The position numbers and the translations under genes are program-made. A stretch of 32,459 nt of DNA from Anthropogastromicrobium sp963652495 (GTDB taxonomy: Bacteria; Bacillota; Clostridia; Lachnospirales; Lachnospiraceae), in the NCBI GenBank assembly GCA_963652495.1, contig CAVJTU010000032.1, positions 1-32,459 on the forward strand, given 5' to 3'. The notes under the pieces were generated by a model. The model searched no databases and had not been told where the DNA came from. It saw nothing but the letters and a program-made list of their open reading frames with translations. Shown here in pieces: positions 16,779 through 24,333 of the stretch. Position 1 is the stretch's first letter; the number at the start of each line of letters is the position of its first letter.

Positions 16779-18413
16779 TTGATGGATCTTCCAGATTATT
16801 CCGCTCACCTTCGCTTGGATGAGATGGAAGCAGCAGGAATTGATTATAGCACAATCAAGACGCCAGAAGATTTCTACAATGCAGCAATGAAGATTTATGC
16901 AATGAATTTTGTGTATTCCGGGAATTTTGTCGCACAGGCAGAGGGAACGCAGTTTCAGACGGTTCGCATGGTAATGGGAATCAATGAGGACGGATTTTCT
17001 TGGCGATTACAGCCAAAAGAAATGTTTCAGGCTCCAGAGGTTGTCATGACATACTCCGCACAGGGAATTGGAAAAATGACCCGCACCTATCATGATTTTT
17101 ATCGAAATCATTTGATTCGCAGCAAGTATAATCATTGTATGCGGCCGATTTTGATCAATAACTGGGAGGCAACTTACTTTACTTTCGATACAGAAAAGCT
17201 GCTTTCGATTGCTAGAAAGGCAAAGGAAACCGGTATTGAGATGCTGGTTATGGATGACGGCTGGTTCGGCAAAAGAAACGATTCAAGCAGTTCTCTTGGA
17301 GATTGGTTTGTAAACACAAACAAGATAAAGGGCGGACTGGAGTATCTGGTAAGTGAAGTAAATAAGATGGGATTGGAGTTTGGCATTTGGTTTGAACCGG
17401 AGATGGTATCACCAGATTCCGATTTGTATCGGGCGCATCCAGATTGGGCGATTCAGATCGAAGGAAGACAGACACCGCTGTTTCGTACTCAGTATGTGCT
17501 TGATTTTTCAAGAAAGGATGTGCGGGACTATGTGTATGATGCAGTGGCATCCATTCTTCGCAGTGCCAATATCCACTATGTAAAATGGGATTTAAATCGC
17601 TATACCAGCAATGTAGGCGGCAAAATGCTGTATGGAGATGGTGTTGGGGAATTGCAGCATCGCTATATGCTTGGTGTATATGAGCTTCAGGAGCGACTGA
17701 TTACCGAGTTTCCAGATCTGCTGCTGGAAAATTGTGCGAGTGGAGGCGGACGATTTGATCCGGGAATGCTCTATTATTCGCCACAGATTTGGTGCTCTGA
17801 TGATACCGATGCAATTGAGCGATTGAGCATACAGGAGGGTACGGCAATCGTTTATCCGCTTGCCACAATGGGCGCACATGTGAGCGCATCGCCAAACCAT
17901 GGAATCGGAAGAAAGACACCATTTGAGACGAGAGGTCATGTGGCACTGACAGGAACCTTTGGCTATGAATTGGATATCACACAGCTTGGGGAGGACGAGC
18001 TTTCGCAGATTCCAAAGCAGGTAGAAATGTATCATAAATACAATGATTTGGTAAGAGAGGGTGACTATTATCGCATCGCTTCTTACAGCGAAAATCATTT
18101 GTATGACTGTTGGGCAGTCGCAGCGAAGGACAAGAGTGAGGTGCTTGTGACCTATGTGCAGGTGCTTGCAGAGCCAAACAGCCGCAGCAAAAAACTGTAT
18201 TTGAGAGGCTTTGACTGTGAAGCATCGTATCAGCTGGAAGAGACAGGAGAAATTTTCCGTGGAGAAAATTTGGAAAAATGTGGATTTCTTATGGTAGCGA
18301 TGAAGGGGGATTTTGTGAGTCGGCTGCTGCATTTTGTGCGGGTAAATAAAGAAAATTCGATACCAAACGAATTGTTTCCTCTTGTAGAAAAGCTGGAAGC
18401 AAATCTACAATAG
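16707..18413 (+). CDS. GH36 alpha-galactosidase, N-terminally truncated chimera starting in the IS
   Basis: A 568-residue reading frame whose part from IYAMNFVYSGNF onward is a GH36 alpha-galactosidase: it contains NNWEATYFTF, DDGWFGKR, nucleophile motif VKWDLNRY and acid/base motif WCSDDTDAIERL, 70 residues apart as in the family. The catalytic barrel and C-terminal domain look complete. About 250 residues of the N-terminal beta domain are missing: known enzymes are near 730 residues. In their place stand residues 1-18 encoded by the IS right end and about 48 residues (MDLPDYSAHL to YNAAMKI) that do not resemble GH36; the phrase AGIDYSTIKTPEDFYNAAMKI recalls sugar-binding proteins. The first ATG has AGGG seven bases upstream; ATGs at 16755 and 16782 are alternatives. 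Probably non-functional or altered. Confidence 0.8.
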   Translation: MLSELVKESHGFNRGSMSTTTYSNLMDLPDYSAHLRLDEMEAAGIDYSTIKTPEDFYNAAMKIYAMNFVYSGNFVAQAEGTQFQTVRMVMGINEDGFSWRLQPKEMFQAPEVVMTYSAQGIGKMTRTYHDFYRNHLIRSKYNHCMRPILINNWEATYFTFDTEKLLSIARKAKETGIEMLVMDDGWFGKRNDSSSSLGDWFVNTNKIKGGLEYLVSEVNKMGLEFGIWFEPEMVSPDSDLYRAHPDWAIQIEGRQTPLFRTQYVLDFSRKDVRDYVYDAVASILRSANIHYVKWDLNRYTSNVGGKMLYGDGVGELQHRYMLGVYELQERLITEFPDLLLENCASGGGRFDPGMLYYSPQIWCSDDTDAIERLSIQEGTAIVYPLATMGAHVSASPNHGIGRKTPFETRGHVALTGTFGYELDITQLGEDELSQIPKQVEMYHKYNDLVREGDYYRIASYSENHLYDCWAVAAKDKSEVLVTYVQVLAEPNSRSKKLYLRGFDCEASYQLEETGEIFRGENLEKCGFLMVAMKGDFVSRLLHFVRVNKENSIPNELFPLVEKLEANLQ

Positions 18414-18436
18414 AATAATCCATTGATTTTGACAGC

Positions 18437-18479
18437 CCGCTGCGATATACTTTTCTTAATCGCAGCGGATTTTTCTTTT
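18437..18479 (+). terminator. Intrinsic terminator after the GH36 gene
   Basis: CCGCTGCGAT (18437-18446) pairs perfectly with ATCGCAGCGG (18459-18468), followed by ATTTTTCTTTT. It ends the second importer and glycosidase block. Confidence 0.92.
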
Positions 18480-18529
18480 GTAACGATTCAGCGACCTGTA
18501 AAATTGCTTGCTGTGAATGGTTATATTTT

Positions 18530-18845
18530 TTGAATGTTGTTCAAAGCTGGCTAGAAAATATCGGCGAAAGTGGAAGAGAGCAATTTGTAAACGATCTGTT
18601 TTCGATACTCGAATCGACTGGCGTTGAGACGTTTACACAGATGCAGGAGGAAAAATGCCGCCGCTATGCTGCGCGAGCTTCATCAGATCGTGCCGGGAAC
18701 CTGGTCTGAGCTGGAAAGTTTGTTAAAAGCTGTTTTACCATTTTCTGGATTTTTAATTATGGGAAAGCAAAAGGCAGTGGAGAAGCAAGAAGTAATGAAA
18801 AATATAACGAAATACAGGAGGAGAAAAGAAAATGAGTCAGAATAA
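18530..18845 (+). pseudogene. Frameshifted small gene remnant, family not recognised
   Basis: Two overlapping frames join into one plausible protein. The first reads VVQSWLENIGESGREQFVND through ILESTGVETFTQMQEEK; the second continues NAAAMLRELHQIVPGTWSEL through LLKAVLPFSGFLIMGKQK to a TAA at 18845. The break lies at an A5 run (18651-18655): one extra A would restore a single frame. No ATG or ribosome site starts the first part; the given start is a TTG in an open frame reaching back to the terminator, so the true 5' end may also be lost. The product would be about 105 residues, helical, with a hydrophobic patch near PFSGFLIMG. The last codons overlap the MATE gene start. A homopolymer sequencing error is possible. 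Confidence 0.6.
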
Positions 18846-20223
18846 GCAGGCTGCGAGGACAGCCGGGGCAGGGGGAATCACGGATGGTGTGATCTGGCAG
18901 CAGCTCCTTGTCTTTTTCTTTCCGATTTTATTCGGAGCATTTTTTCAGCAGCTGTATAATACAGTCGATGCGATCGTGGTCGGTCGCTTCACCAGCTCGC
19001 TTGAGTTGGCGGCTGTGGGCGGATCCACAGGAACCTTAATTAACCTTTTGTTTGGCTTCTTTATCGGTCTGTCTTCTGGTGCAACGGTTATTATCGCACA
19101 GTTTTACGGTGCAGGCGACAAGGAAATGGTAAGCCGAAGCGTGCATACGGCAGTAGCACTTGCAATCGTAGGCGGAGCAATATTGAGTGTGATAGGACTT
19201 GTTTTTGCAAGGACGGCACTTGAATGGATGCAGACACCGGATACCGTTATTGATTTTGCAGAAACCTATATCAAAATCTATTTTCTGGGCATGATTCCGA
19301 ACCTGTATTATAACATCTGTGCGGCAATCCTGCGAGCTGTCGGTGATTCCAAGCGGCCGTTATACATTTTGATTTTCTCCTGCCTGGTAAACATCGTACT
19401 CGACCTGTTATTCGTTGTAGTATTTCATATGTCAGTAAAAGGTGTCGGAATTGCAACGGTTCTTTCACAGTTTATCAGTGCAGTGCTCATTACGTTTTGC
19501 CTGATACGAACAAAAGAGTGTTATCGTTTGCAATGGAGCAAAGTGCGCTTCCACAAACTGCTGCTTCTTCGCATCATTCAGATTGGTATACCGGCAGGAC
19601 TGCAATCTGTTATGTATAACATTGCAAATATTATTATCCAGTCAAATGTCAATAAGCTGGGAAGTGATACAATGGCAGCATATACGGCATATGCCAAGAT
19701 TGATGCCGTATTCTGGATGCTGATGAATGCCTTTGGTGTGTCTGTCTCCACTTTTGCCGGACAAAATTTCGGTGCAGGCAAGCTTGATCGTGTGCGAAAG
19801 AGTATGAGGATTTGTCTGGGAATGGCATTTGGCACCAGCATAGGACTTAGTATATTTCTTCATTTCTTTGGACGGTATGTGTATATGCTCTTTACGACTG
19901 ATGCACAGGTTATCGAGATTGGAATGCAGATTTTGTATTTCCTGACACCGATTTATTTTACATATGTCACAATCGAGGTCGTCTCAGGAACGGTGCGTTC
20001 CATGGGATTTGTATTCACTCCAATGCTTATGACCTGCGGCGGTGTGTGTGTACTTCGTCTCTTGTGGCTGTTTATCGCAGTTCCGAAGAATCGAACGATC
20101 ACAAATATTTTGTTCAGCTATCCGCTGTCATGGGTAGTGACATCCATTTTGTTTATTATTTATTACATTTACCTGAATAAAACAGGAAAAATCGAGGCAG
20201 CGAGAGAACATAGTCTTGTTTAG
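18832..20223 (+). CDS. MATE family efflux transporter (second)
   Basis: A 463-residue MATE transporter. The first half begins VIWQQLLVFFFPILFGAFFQ then QLYNTVDAIVVGRF, and the second half near LLLRIIQIGIPAGLQSVMYN; twelve hydrophobic segments can be counted. AGGAGGAGAAAAG precedes the ATG. It differs clearly from the MATE at 5624-6988 and belongs to the group with the GxxxQxLYNxVDAIVVG start, common in gut clostridia. It overlaps the end of the frameshifted remnant by 14 bases, suggesting the two were once translated together. A terminator and a two-component system follow. Substrate unknown. Confidence 0.92.
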   Translation: MSQNKQAARTAGAGGITDGVIWQQLLVFFFPILFGAFFQQLYNTVDAIVVGRFTSSLELAAVGGSTGTLINLLFGFFIGLSSGATVIIAQFYGAGDKEMVSRSVHTAVALAIVGGAILSVIGLVFARTALEWMQTPDTVIDFAETYIKIYFLGMIPNLYYNICAAILRAVGDSKRPLYILIFSCLVNIVLDLLFVVVFHMSVKGVGIATVLSQFISAVLITFCLIRTKECYRLQWSKVRFHKLLLLRIIQIGIPAGLQSVMYNIANIIIQSNVNKLGSDTMAAYTAYAKIDAVFWMLMNAFGVSVSTFAGQNFGAGKLDRVRKSMRICLGMAFGTSIGLSIFLHFFGRYVYMLFTTDAQVIEIGMQILYFLTPIYFTYVTIEVVSGTVRSMGFVFTPMLMTCGGVCVLRLLWLFIAVPKNRTITNILFSYPLSWVVTSILFIIYYIYLNKTGKIEAAREHSLV

Positions 20224-20322
20224 GAATCTGGTGCGGGAATCCTCGGCCATTCAAAGACCGGGCAGATGATCGGATGAGATCAATGAAGAGATCACAAGAA
20301 GAAACAAAATATCAGTAAGAGC

Positions 20323-20376
20323 AGAGGACGAAGCATATGGCTTGAAAGAGTTGCAGGCTTCGTCCTCTTTCTTTTG
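20323..20376 (+). terminator. Intrinsic terminator after the second MATE gene
   Basis: AGAGGACGAAGC (20323-20334) pairs perfectly with GCTTCGTCCTCT (20357-20368), a 12-base stem with a 22-base loop, followed by TTCTTTT. It lies 100 bases after the stop codon and just before the regulatory repeats of the two-component system. Confidence 0.9.
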
Positions 20377-20378
20377 TT

Positions 20379-20435
20379 CTTAAACAAACCTTAAGGATTT
20401 TCCCTGTTTATTCTTAAACTCAAAAATTGTATACT
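20379..20435 (+). promoter_or_regulatory. Probable promoter and response-regulator box of the two-component operon
   Basis: CTTAAAC (20379-20385) and CTTAAGG (20390-20396) are direct repeats with an 11-base period, the spacing at which OmpR/PhoB-type regulators bind. A third CTTAAAC stands at 20413-20419, 23 bases further. TATACT (20430-20435) is a good -10; the -35 (TTTATT, 20407-20412) is poor, as expected for an activator-dependent promoter. Autoregulation by the regulator encoded just downstream is the likely meaning. Confidence 0.55.
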
Positions 20436-20471
20436 AAGGAACAGAAAAGAGAAAGGGAGAAAAGCTGAATT

Positions 20472-21215
20472 ATGAATACCAACATGAATGGAAAGAAAGC
20501 GGATCAATTTGATTTGACCAAGAAGATAGATAAAATCGTAATCTGTGATGATGATAAGGACATTGTGAGAGCGCTTCAGATCTATTTATCAAACAGAGAT
20601 TACGAGCTTTTATGTGCATACACAGGAAGAGAGGCACTTGAATTTGTCATAAAGGGCGATGTATCGCTTGTCCTTCTGGATATCATGATGCCGGAGATGG
20701 ACGGAATCACGGCGCTTCGTGCAATCCGAAAGGAAAGTAATGTTCCTGTTATTTTGATTACGGCAAAGAGTGAGGATGCCGACAAGGTGCTTGGTCTTGA
20801 TGTGGGTGCAGATGATTATATCACAAAGCCATTTAATCCGATTGAAGTGTTAGCGCGTGTGCGCTCTCAGCTTCGCCGTTACAATAAGTTAGGCGGCAGC
20901 GAGGACAGCAATCGCAGGGAGGTTTTAAACTGCGGCGGTGTGACGCTTGATGACCGCACAAAGCAGGTAACGATGGATGGCGAGGGGGTATCACTGACAC
21001 CGACCGAATATGAGATCTTAAAGCTTTTGATGTCTCACCCCAAGCAGGTCTTTTCACCGAAGCAGATTTACAGTGAGGTGTGGAAGGACACTCCGATTGG
21101 AAGCGAAGGTACTGTAGCGGTACATATACGTCATTTACGAGAGAAGCTGGAGATTGAGCCATCCGATCCGAGACATTTTAAGGTTGTATGGGGACAGGGA
21201 TATAAGTTCGAGTAA
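20472..21215 (+). CDS. OmpR/PhoB-family response regulator (VanR-like)
   Basis: A 247-residue DNA-binding response regulator. An N-terminal extension of about 17 residues precedes the receiver domain; the acidic pocket is VICDDDKD, the phosphoacceptor is Asp70 in LLDIMMPEMDG, and the conserved Lys is in DDYITKPFNP. The C-terminal winged helix runs from about residue 150 to the end (LTPTEYEILKLLMSHPKQVFS, GTVAVHIRHLREKLE). The kinase gene follows after 30 bases. The VanR-like sequence points to cell-envelope stress, but no van resistance genes are nearby, so the name is only about similarity. Confidence 0.95.
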   Translation: MNTNMNGKKADQFDLTKKIDKIVICDDDKDIVRALQIYLSNRDYELLCAYTGREALEFVIKGDVSLVLLDIMMPEMDGITALRAIRKESNVPVILITAKSEDADKVLGLDVGADDYITKPFNPIEVLARVRSQLRRYNKLGGSEDSNRREVLNCGGVTLDDRTKQVTMDGEGVSLTPTEYEILKLLMSHPKQVFSPKQIYSEVWKDTPIGSEGTVAVHIRHLREKLEIEPSDPRHFKVVWGQGYKFE

Positions 21216-21245
21216 TCGTTACGCGGGCAATGAAAGGAAAAAATC

Positions 21246-22832
21246 ATGGGAAAACTCAAAGAAAAATTAAAACCAGAACGGTTGGCTGCGACACTTTTGG
21301 CATATATAGGATCGTATCTGATGTGTATGGGAATCGGTTTTTGTATGCCTGTGCTTGTACGTGAATTATCGTATCGGCTGAGTTTATTGCGAATATATGG
21401 TTGGAGGGAAGTGGGCAATGTAACTCCGGTTTTTTTATATGTTCTCATAGGTGCATTTTTCTTTTATCAGGGCGCGAAAATTATTATTAATCGTGCTCAT
21501 AGAAAGGCAAAGAAAGAACGAAAGCATCCTAATGGTCTGTACGGCATGCCGATTGAAATCTGTGCAGCACTTTATCTTGCAACTGTGGTTGTTTTGCTCT
21601 GTATGTCAATCAGTTCAGGTGAATATCATATGTATATTGGATGTATGGGCGCGGCTGTATTCTTGCATTTTTGCGAAAATATCACGCAGCGAATGGATAG
21701 AGGGCTCCTTGCCAAAGGTTCTCTCTATGAGAAAGTACACATGGCGGCACAAAAAGCAGGAATCGTTATTCCATTTATGGTGGGAAGCAGCATTGTCAGT
21801 CTGGTATTGTTTCTTTTTCTGGTGATTCTGATTGCAAATGGACGAGTGAATTTCTTTTACGTAGGAACAATCGGTTCCACACTTCGCTTTTTATTTTTCA
21901 GCGTGTTTGCTATTTTGATTCCATGTGCATTTTGGTATCTGTGCTGGTGCTTTCATAAGCTCAAAGCAGCGGGTGAGGCACTTTGTGATGGACAGGATGG
22001 GTATCGCGTGGATACAAGTCACATGGTCGGTGCGCTCAGAGAACATGGAGAAAATTTAAATCGCATTGGTGAAGGAGTCAATAAGGCCGTTGAGGAGCGA
22101 TTAAAGAGTGAGCGGCTTCGTACCGAACTGATTACAAATGTCTCTCATGACATCAAGACACCACTCACATCCATTATTAACTATGCCGATCTGATCAGCA
22201 AGGAAAAGACGGATAATCCGAGCATTCAGGAATATGCAGAGGTGCTTGGAAAGCAGTCGCAGAAATTAAAGCGCTTGATTGAAAATTTGATTGAAGCGTC
22301 AAAGGCTGCGACCGGAAATATTCACGTTGAGTTAAAGCCGTGCAATTTAAATGTGCTATTGGCGCAGATATCGGGCGAGTATGAGCAGCGCCTCAGCGAG
22401 CAGAGTTTAACACTGATCACCTCGCCGTCTCCGGAGGAAATCTTTGTTATGGCGGACGGAAGTCAGCTGTGGCGCGTCTTCGACAATTTGCTTGGAAATA
22501 TCTGCAAATATGCACTCGAGCATACGCGCGTCTATATGGACGTGGCAGTCAGGGAACATGACCAGGTCGAGATCACACTCAAAAACATTTCAAAAAATCA
22601 GCTGAATTTATCCGAGGAGGAGCTTTTTGAGCGATTCACAAGAGGTGATAATTCCAGAAGTACCAGTGGAAACGGACTTGGCTTATCCATTGCACAGAGC
22701 CTGATGCGGCTTCAGAACGGATCACTTCATCTTGTTACAGATGGCGATTTATTTAAGGCAATTGTGCAGCTCAACCGTGTGGACGCAGCTACGCCAAAGG
22801 AGGCACAGCTGCCGGAAGAAAAAACTTTATAA
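21246..22832 (+). CDS. Sensor histidine kinase (VanS-like)
   Basis: A 528-residue membrane kinase, partner of the preceding regulator. The first 240 residues hold six hydrophobic segments in pairs (for example YIGSYLMCMGIGF, VFLYVLIGAFFFYQ, LYLATVVVLLCMS, FLFLVILIANG, FAILIPCAFWYLCW), with little outside the membrane. The phosphorylated His301 lies in NVSHDIKTPLTSIINY. The ATPase part shows the N box RVFDNLLGNICKYALE, and G box GNGLGLSIAQSL. Multiple membrane helices with short loops suggest it senses something in the membrane or works with a membrane partner, such as the neighbouring transporter. Its signal is not known. Confidence 0.95.
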   Translation: MGKLKEKLKPERLAATLLAYIGSYLMCMGIGFCMPVLVRELSYRLSLLRIYGWREVGNVTPVFLYVLIGAFFFYQGAKIIINRAHRKAKKERKHPNGLYGMPIEICAALYLATVVVLLCMSISSGEYHMYIGCMGAAVFLHFCENITQRMDRGLLAKGSLYEKVHMAAQKAGIVIPFMVGSSIVSLVLFLFLVILIANGRVNFFYVGTIGSTLRFLFFSVFAILIPCAFWYLCWCFHKLKAAGEALCDGQDGYRVDTSHMVGALREHGENLNRIGEGVNKAVEERLKSERLRTELITNVSHDIKTPLTSIINYADLISKEKTDNPSIQEYAEVLGKQSQKLKRLIENLIEASKAATGNIHVELKPCNLNVLLAQISGEYEQRLSEQSLTLITSPSPEEIFVMADGSQLWRVFDNLLGNICKYALEHTRVYMDVAVREHDQVEITLKNISKNQLNLSEEELFERFTRGDNSRSTSGNGLGLSIAQSLMRLQNGSLHLVTDGDLFKAIVQLNRVDAATPKEAQLPEEKTL

Positions 22833-22839
22833 TATTTAT

Positions 22840-22920
22840 ATGATACCAGGGTCGAAAGGTCAGAAAGCCGGTGCAAGCTTGCTTGCAAGAGGATTTTTGA
22901 CCTTTTGACCCCAACATCAT
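22840..22920 (-). repeat. Modular intergenic repeat, copy D (81 bp)
   Basis: Reads on the plus strand from ATGATACCAGGGTCGAAAGG to TTTTGACCCCAACATCAT; reversed, it matches copy C almost base for base, with extra AAGGTC next to the left end and the same TGCAAGCAAGCTTGCA palindrome. It begins seven bases after the kinase stop codon and may act as the operon's end signal. Confidence 0.95.
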
Positions 22921-22962
22921 TTACATTGGGGCAGGTGCGGGTCGTTACCTGCCTCAAAAGCC

Positions 22963-22991
22963 TTTACAGAAAAATTCCTTTTTGATATACT
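22963..22991 (+). promoter_or_regulatory. Sigma-A promoter of deoB
   Basis: TTTACA (22963-22968), 17 bases, TATACT (22986-22991). The ATG lies at 23036. A short inverted repeat GCAGGT/ACCTGC at about 22931-22952 precedes it; its function is unclear. Confidence 0.8.
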
Positions 22992-23035
22992 AAAACTCAG
23001 AGAAAACAAAGCAGTTTTAGGAGGAAGTTTATTTT

Positions 23036-24229
23036 ATGAAGTATCGTCGTATTTTTACGATTGTTATCGATTCATTCGGAATCGGTGCCATGGATAACGC
23101 AGCCGAGTATGGAGATGCTGGTTGTGACACCTTTGGTCATATCGCAGATAAGGTGCCGCAAATCAAGATTCCCAACCTGATCCGCATGGGTCTGACCGAG
23201 TTGCATCCGGCTCCGGTATTGACTGGCCCGCAGCCGACCGAGCGCATTGGAAAATATGCCAGATTAAATGAGGCCAGCAATGGAAAGGATACCATGACAG
23301 GTCACTGGGAGATGATGGGTCTTGAAATCAAGATCCCATTCCAGACCTTTACCGACACCGGATTTCCTAAGGAATTGATCGATGCACTTGAGAAAGAAAC
23401 CGGTCATCGCGTCGTTGGAAATAAGGCGGCGAGCGGAACCGAGATCTTAGATGAACTTGCAGAGGAAGAAATTAAGACAGGAGCCATGATCGTGTATACT
23501 TCTTCCGATTCCGTCCTTCAAATTTGTGGAAACGAGGAGACATTCGGCCTTGATGAGTTGTATCGCTGCTGTAAGATCGCAAGAGAGCTGACTATGAAGC
23601 CAGAGTGGAGAGTGGGTCGTGTTATTGCAAGACCATATGTTGGCAGGAAAAAGGGTGAGTTTAAGCGTACTTCAAATCGCCATGACTATGCACTGAAGCC
23701 ATATGGAAAGACTGTAATGGACGCATTAAAAACAGCTGGATTTGATGTCATCAGTATCGGAAAGATTAACGATATCTTTGACGGAGAGGGCATCACCGAA
23801 GCAGAGCGTTCCAAAAGCAGCGTGCGGGGAATGGAGCAGACCATCGAAAAGTTAAATCAAGACTTCACCGGATTGTGCTTTACGAACCTGGTTGATTTTG
23901 ATGCCCTATGGGGGCACAGAAGAAATCCGCAGGGTTATGCAGATGAACTTGAGAAATTTGACGTACTTCTCGGCAAATTTTTAGAGAAGATGAACGATGA
24001 TGATCTTATAATCGTGACAGCAGACCATGGAAACGATCCGACCTTTAAGGGAACCGATCATACAAAGGAGCGTGTACCGTTCTTAGCATATTCACCGTCC
24101 ATGAAGACGAGCGGCAGAATTACCGATCAAAATTGCTTTGCTGTAATCGGCGCATCCATCGCAGATAACTTTGGCGTAAAGATGCCGGAGGAAACCATCG
24201 GTACATCCATTCTCGGACAGCTTGAATAA
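23036..24229 (+). CDS. deoB: Phosphopentomutase
   Basis: A 397-residue cytoplasmic enzyme that interconverts ribose 1-phosphate and ribose 5-phosphate (also the deoxy forms), linking nucleoside breakdown to central metabolism. The alkaline-phosphatase-type metal site is visible: FTIVIDSFGIGAMDN at residues 7-21 (Asp12), TMTGHWEMMG and, near the end, VTADHGNDPTFKGTDHTKE. The length is typical. AGGAGGAAG lies ten bases before the ATG. Nucleoside phosphorylase and deoxyribose-phosphate aldolase genes, frequent partners, are not next to it. It has its own promoter and ends two bases before repeat copy E. Confidence 0.97.
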   Translation: MKYRRIFTIVIDSFGIGAMDNAAEYGDAGCDTFGHIADKVPQIKIPNLIRMGLTELHPAPVLTGPQPTERIGKYARLNEASNGKDTMTGHWEMMGLEIKIPFQTFTDTGFPKELIDALEKETGHRVVGNKAASGTEILDELAEEEIKTGAMIVYTSSDSVLQICGNEETFGLDELYRCCKIARELTMKPEWRVGRVIARPYVGRKKGEFKRTSNRHDYALKPYGKTVMDALKTAGFDVISIGKINDIFDGEGITEAERSKSSVRGMEQTIEKLNQDFTGLCFTNLVDFDALWGHRRNPQGYADELEKFDVLLGKFLEKMNDDDLIIVTADHGNDPTFKGTDHTKERVPFLAYSPSMKTSGRITDQNCFAVIGASIADNFGVKMPEETIGTSILGQLE

Positions 24230-24231
24230 TG

Positions 24232-24279
24232 ATGATACCAGGGTCAAAAGGTCAAAATGCCTTTTGCCCCCAACATCAT
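24232..24279 (-). repeat. Modular intergenic repeat, copy E (48 bp)
   Basis: Runs from ATGATACCAGGGTCAAAAGG to CCTTTTGCCCCCAACATCAT, with AAAATGCCTTTTG in the middle as in copy A. It lacks the inner palindrome module of copies B, C and D. It begins two bases after the deoB stop codon. Confidence 0.93.
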
Positions 24280-24333
24280 AATGATTCAGAGTAGCGAGAA
24301 AAATATGAAAATATAAGGAAAACACAGAAAAAT

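Noticed and set aside
17592..18332. A 246-codon leftward open frame opposite the GH36 gene
   Set aside because: The plus-strand frame has clear GH36 catalytic motifs; the antisense frame has none.
20472..22832. A vancomycin resistance cluster
   Set aside because: The two-component genes are VanR/VanS-like, but no vanH, ligase or vanX-type gene is present in the window.
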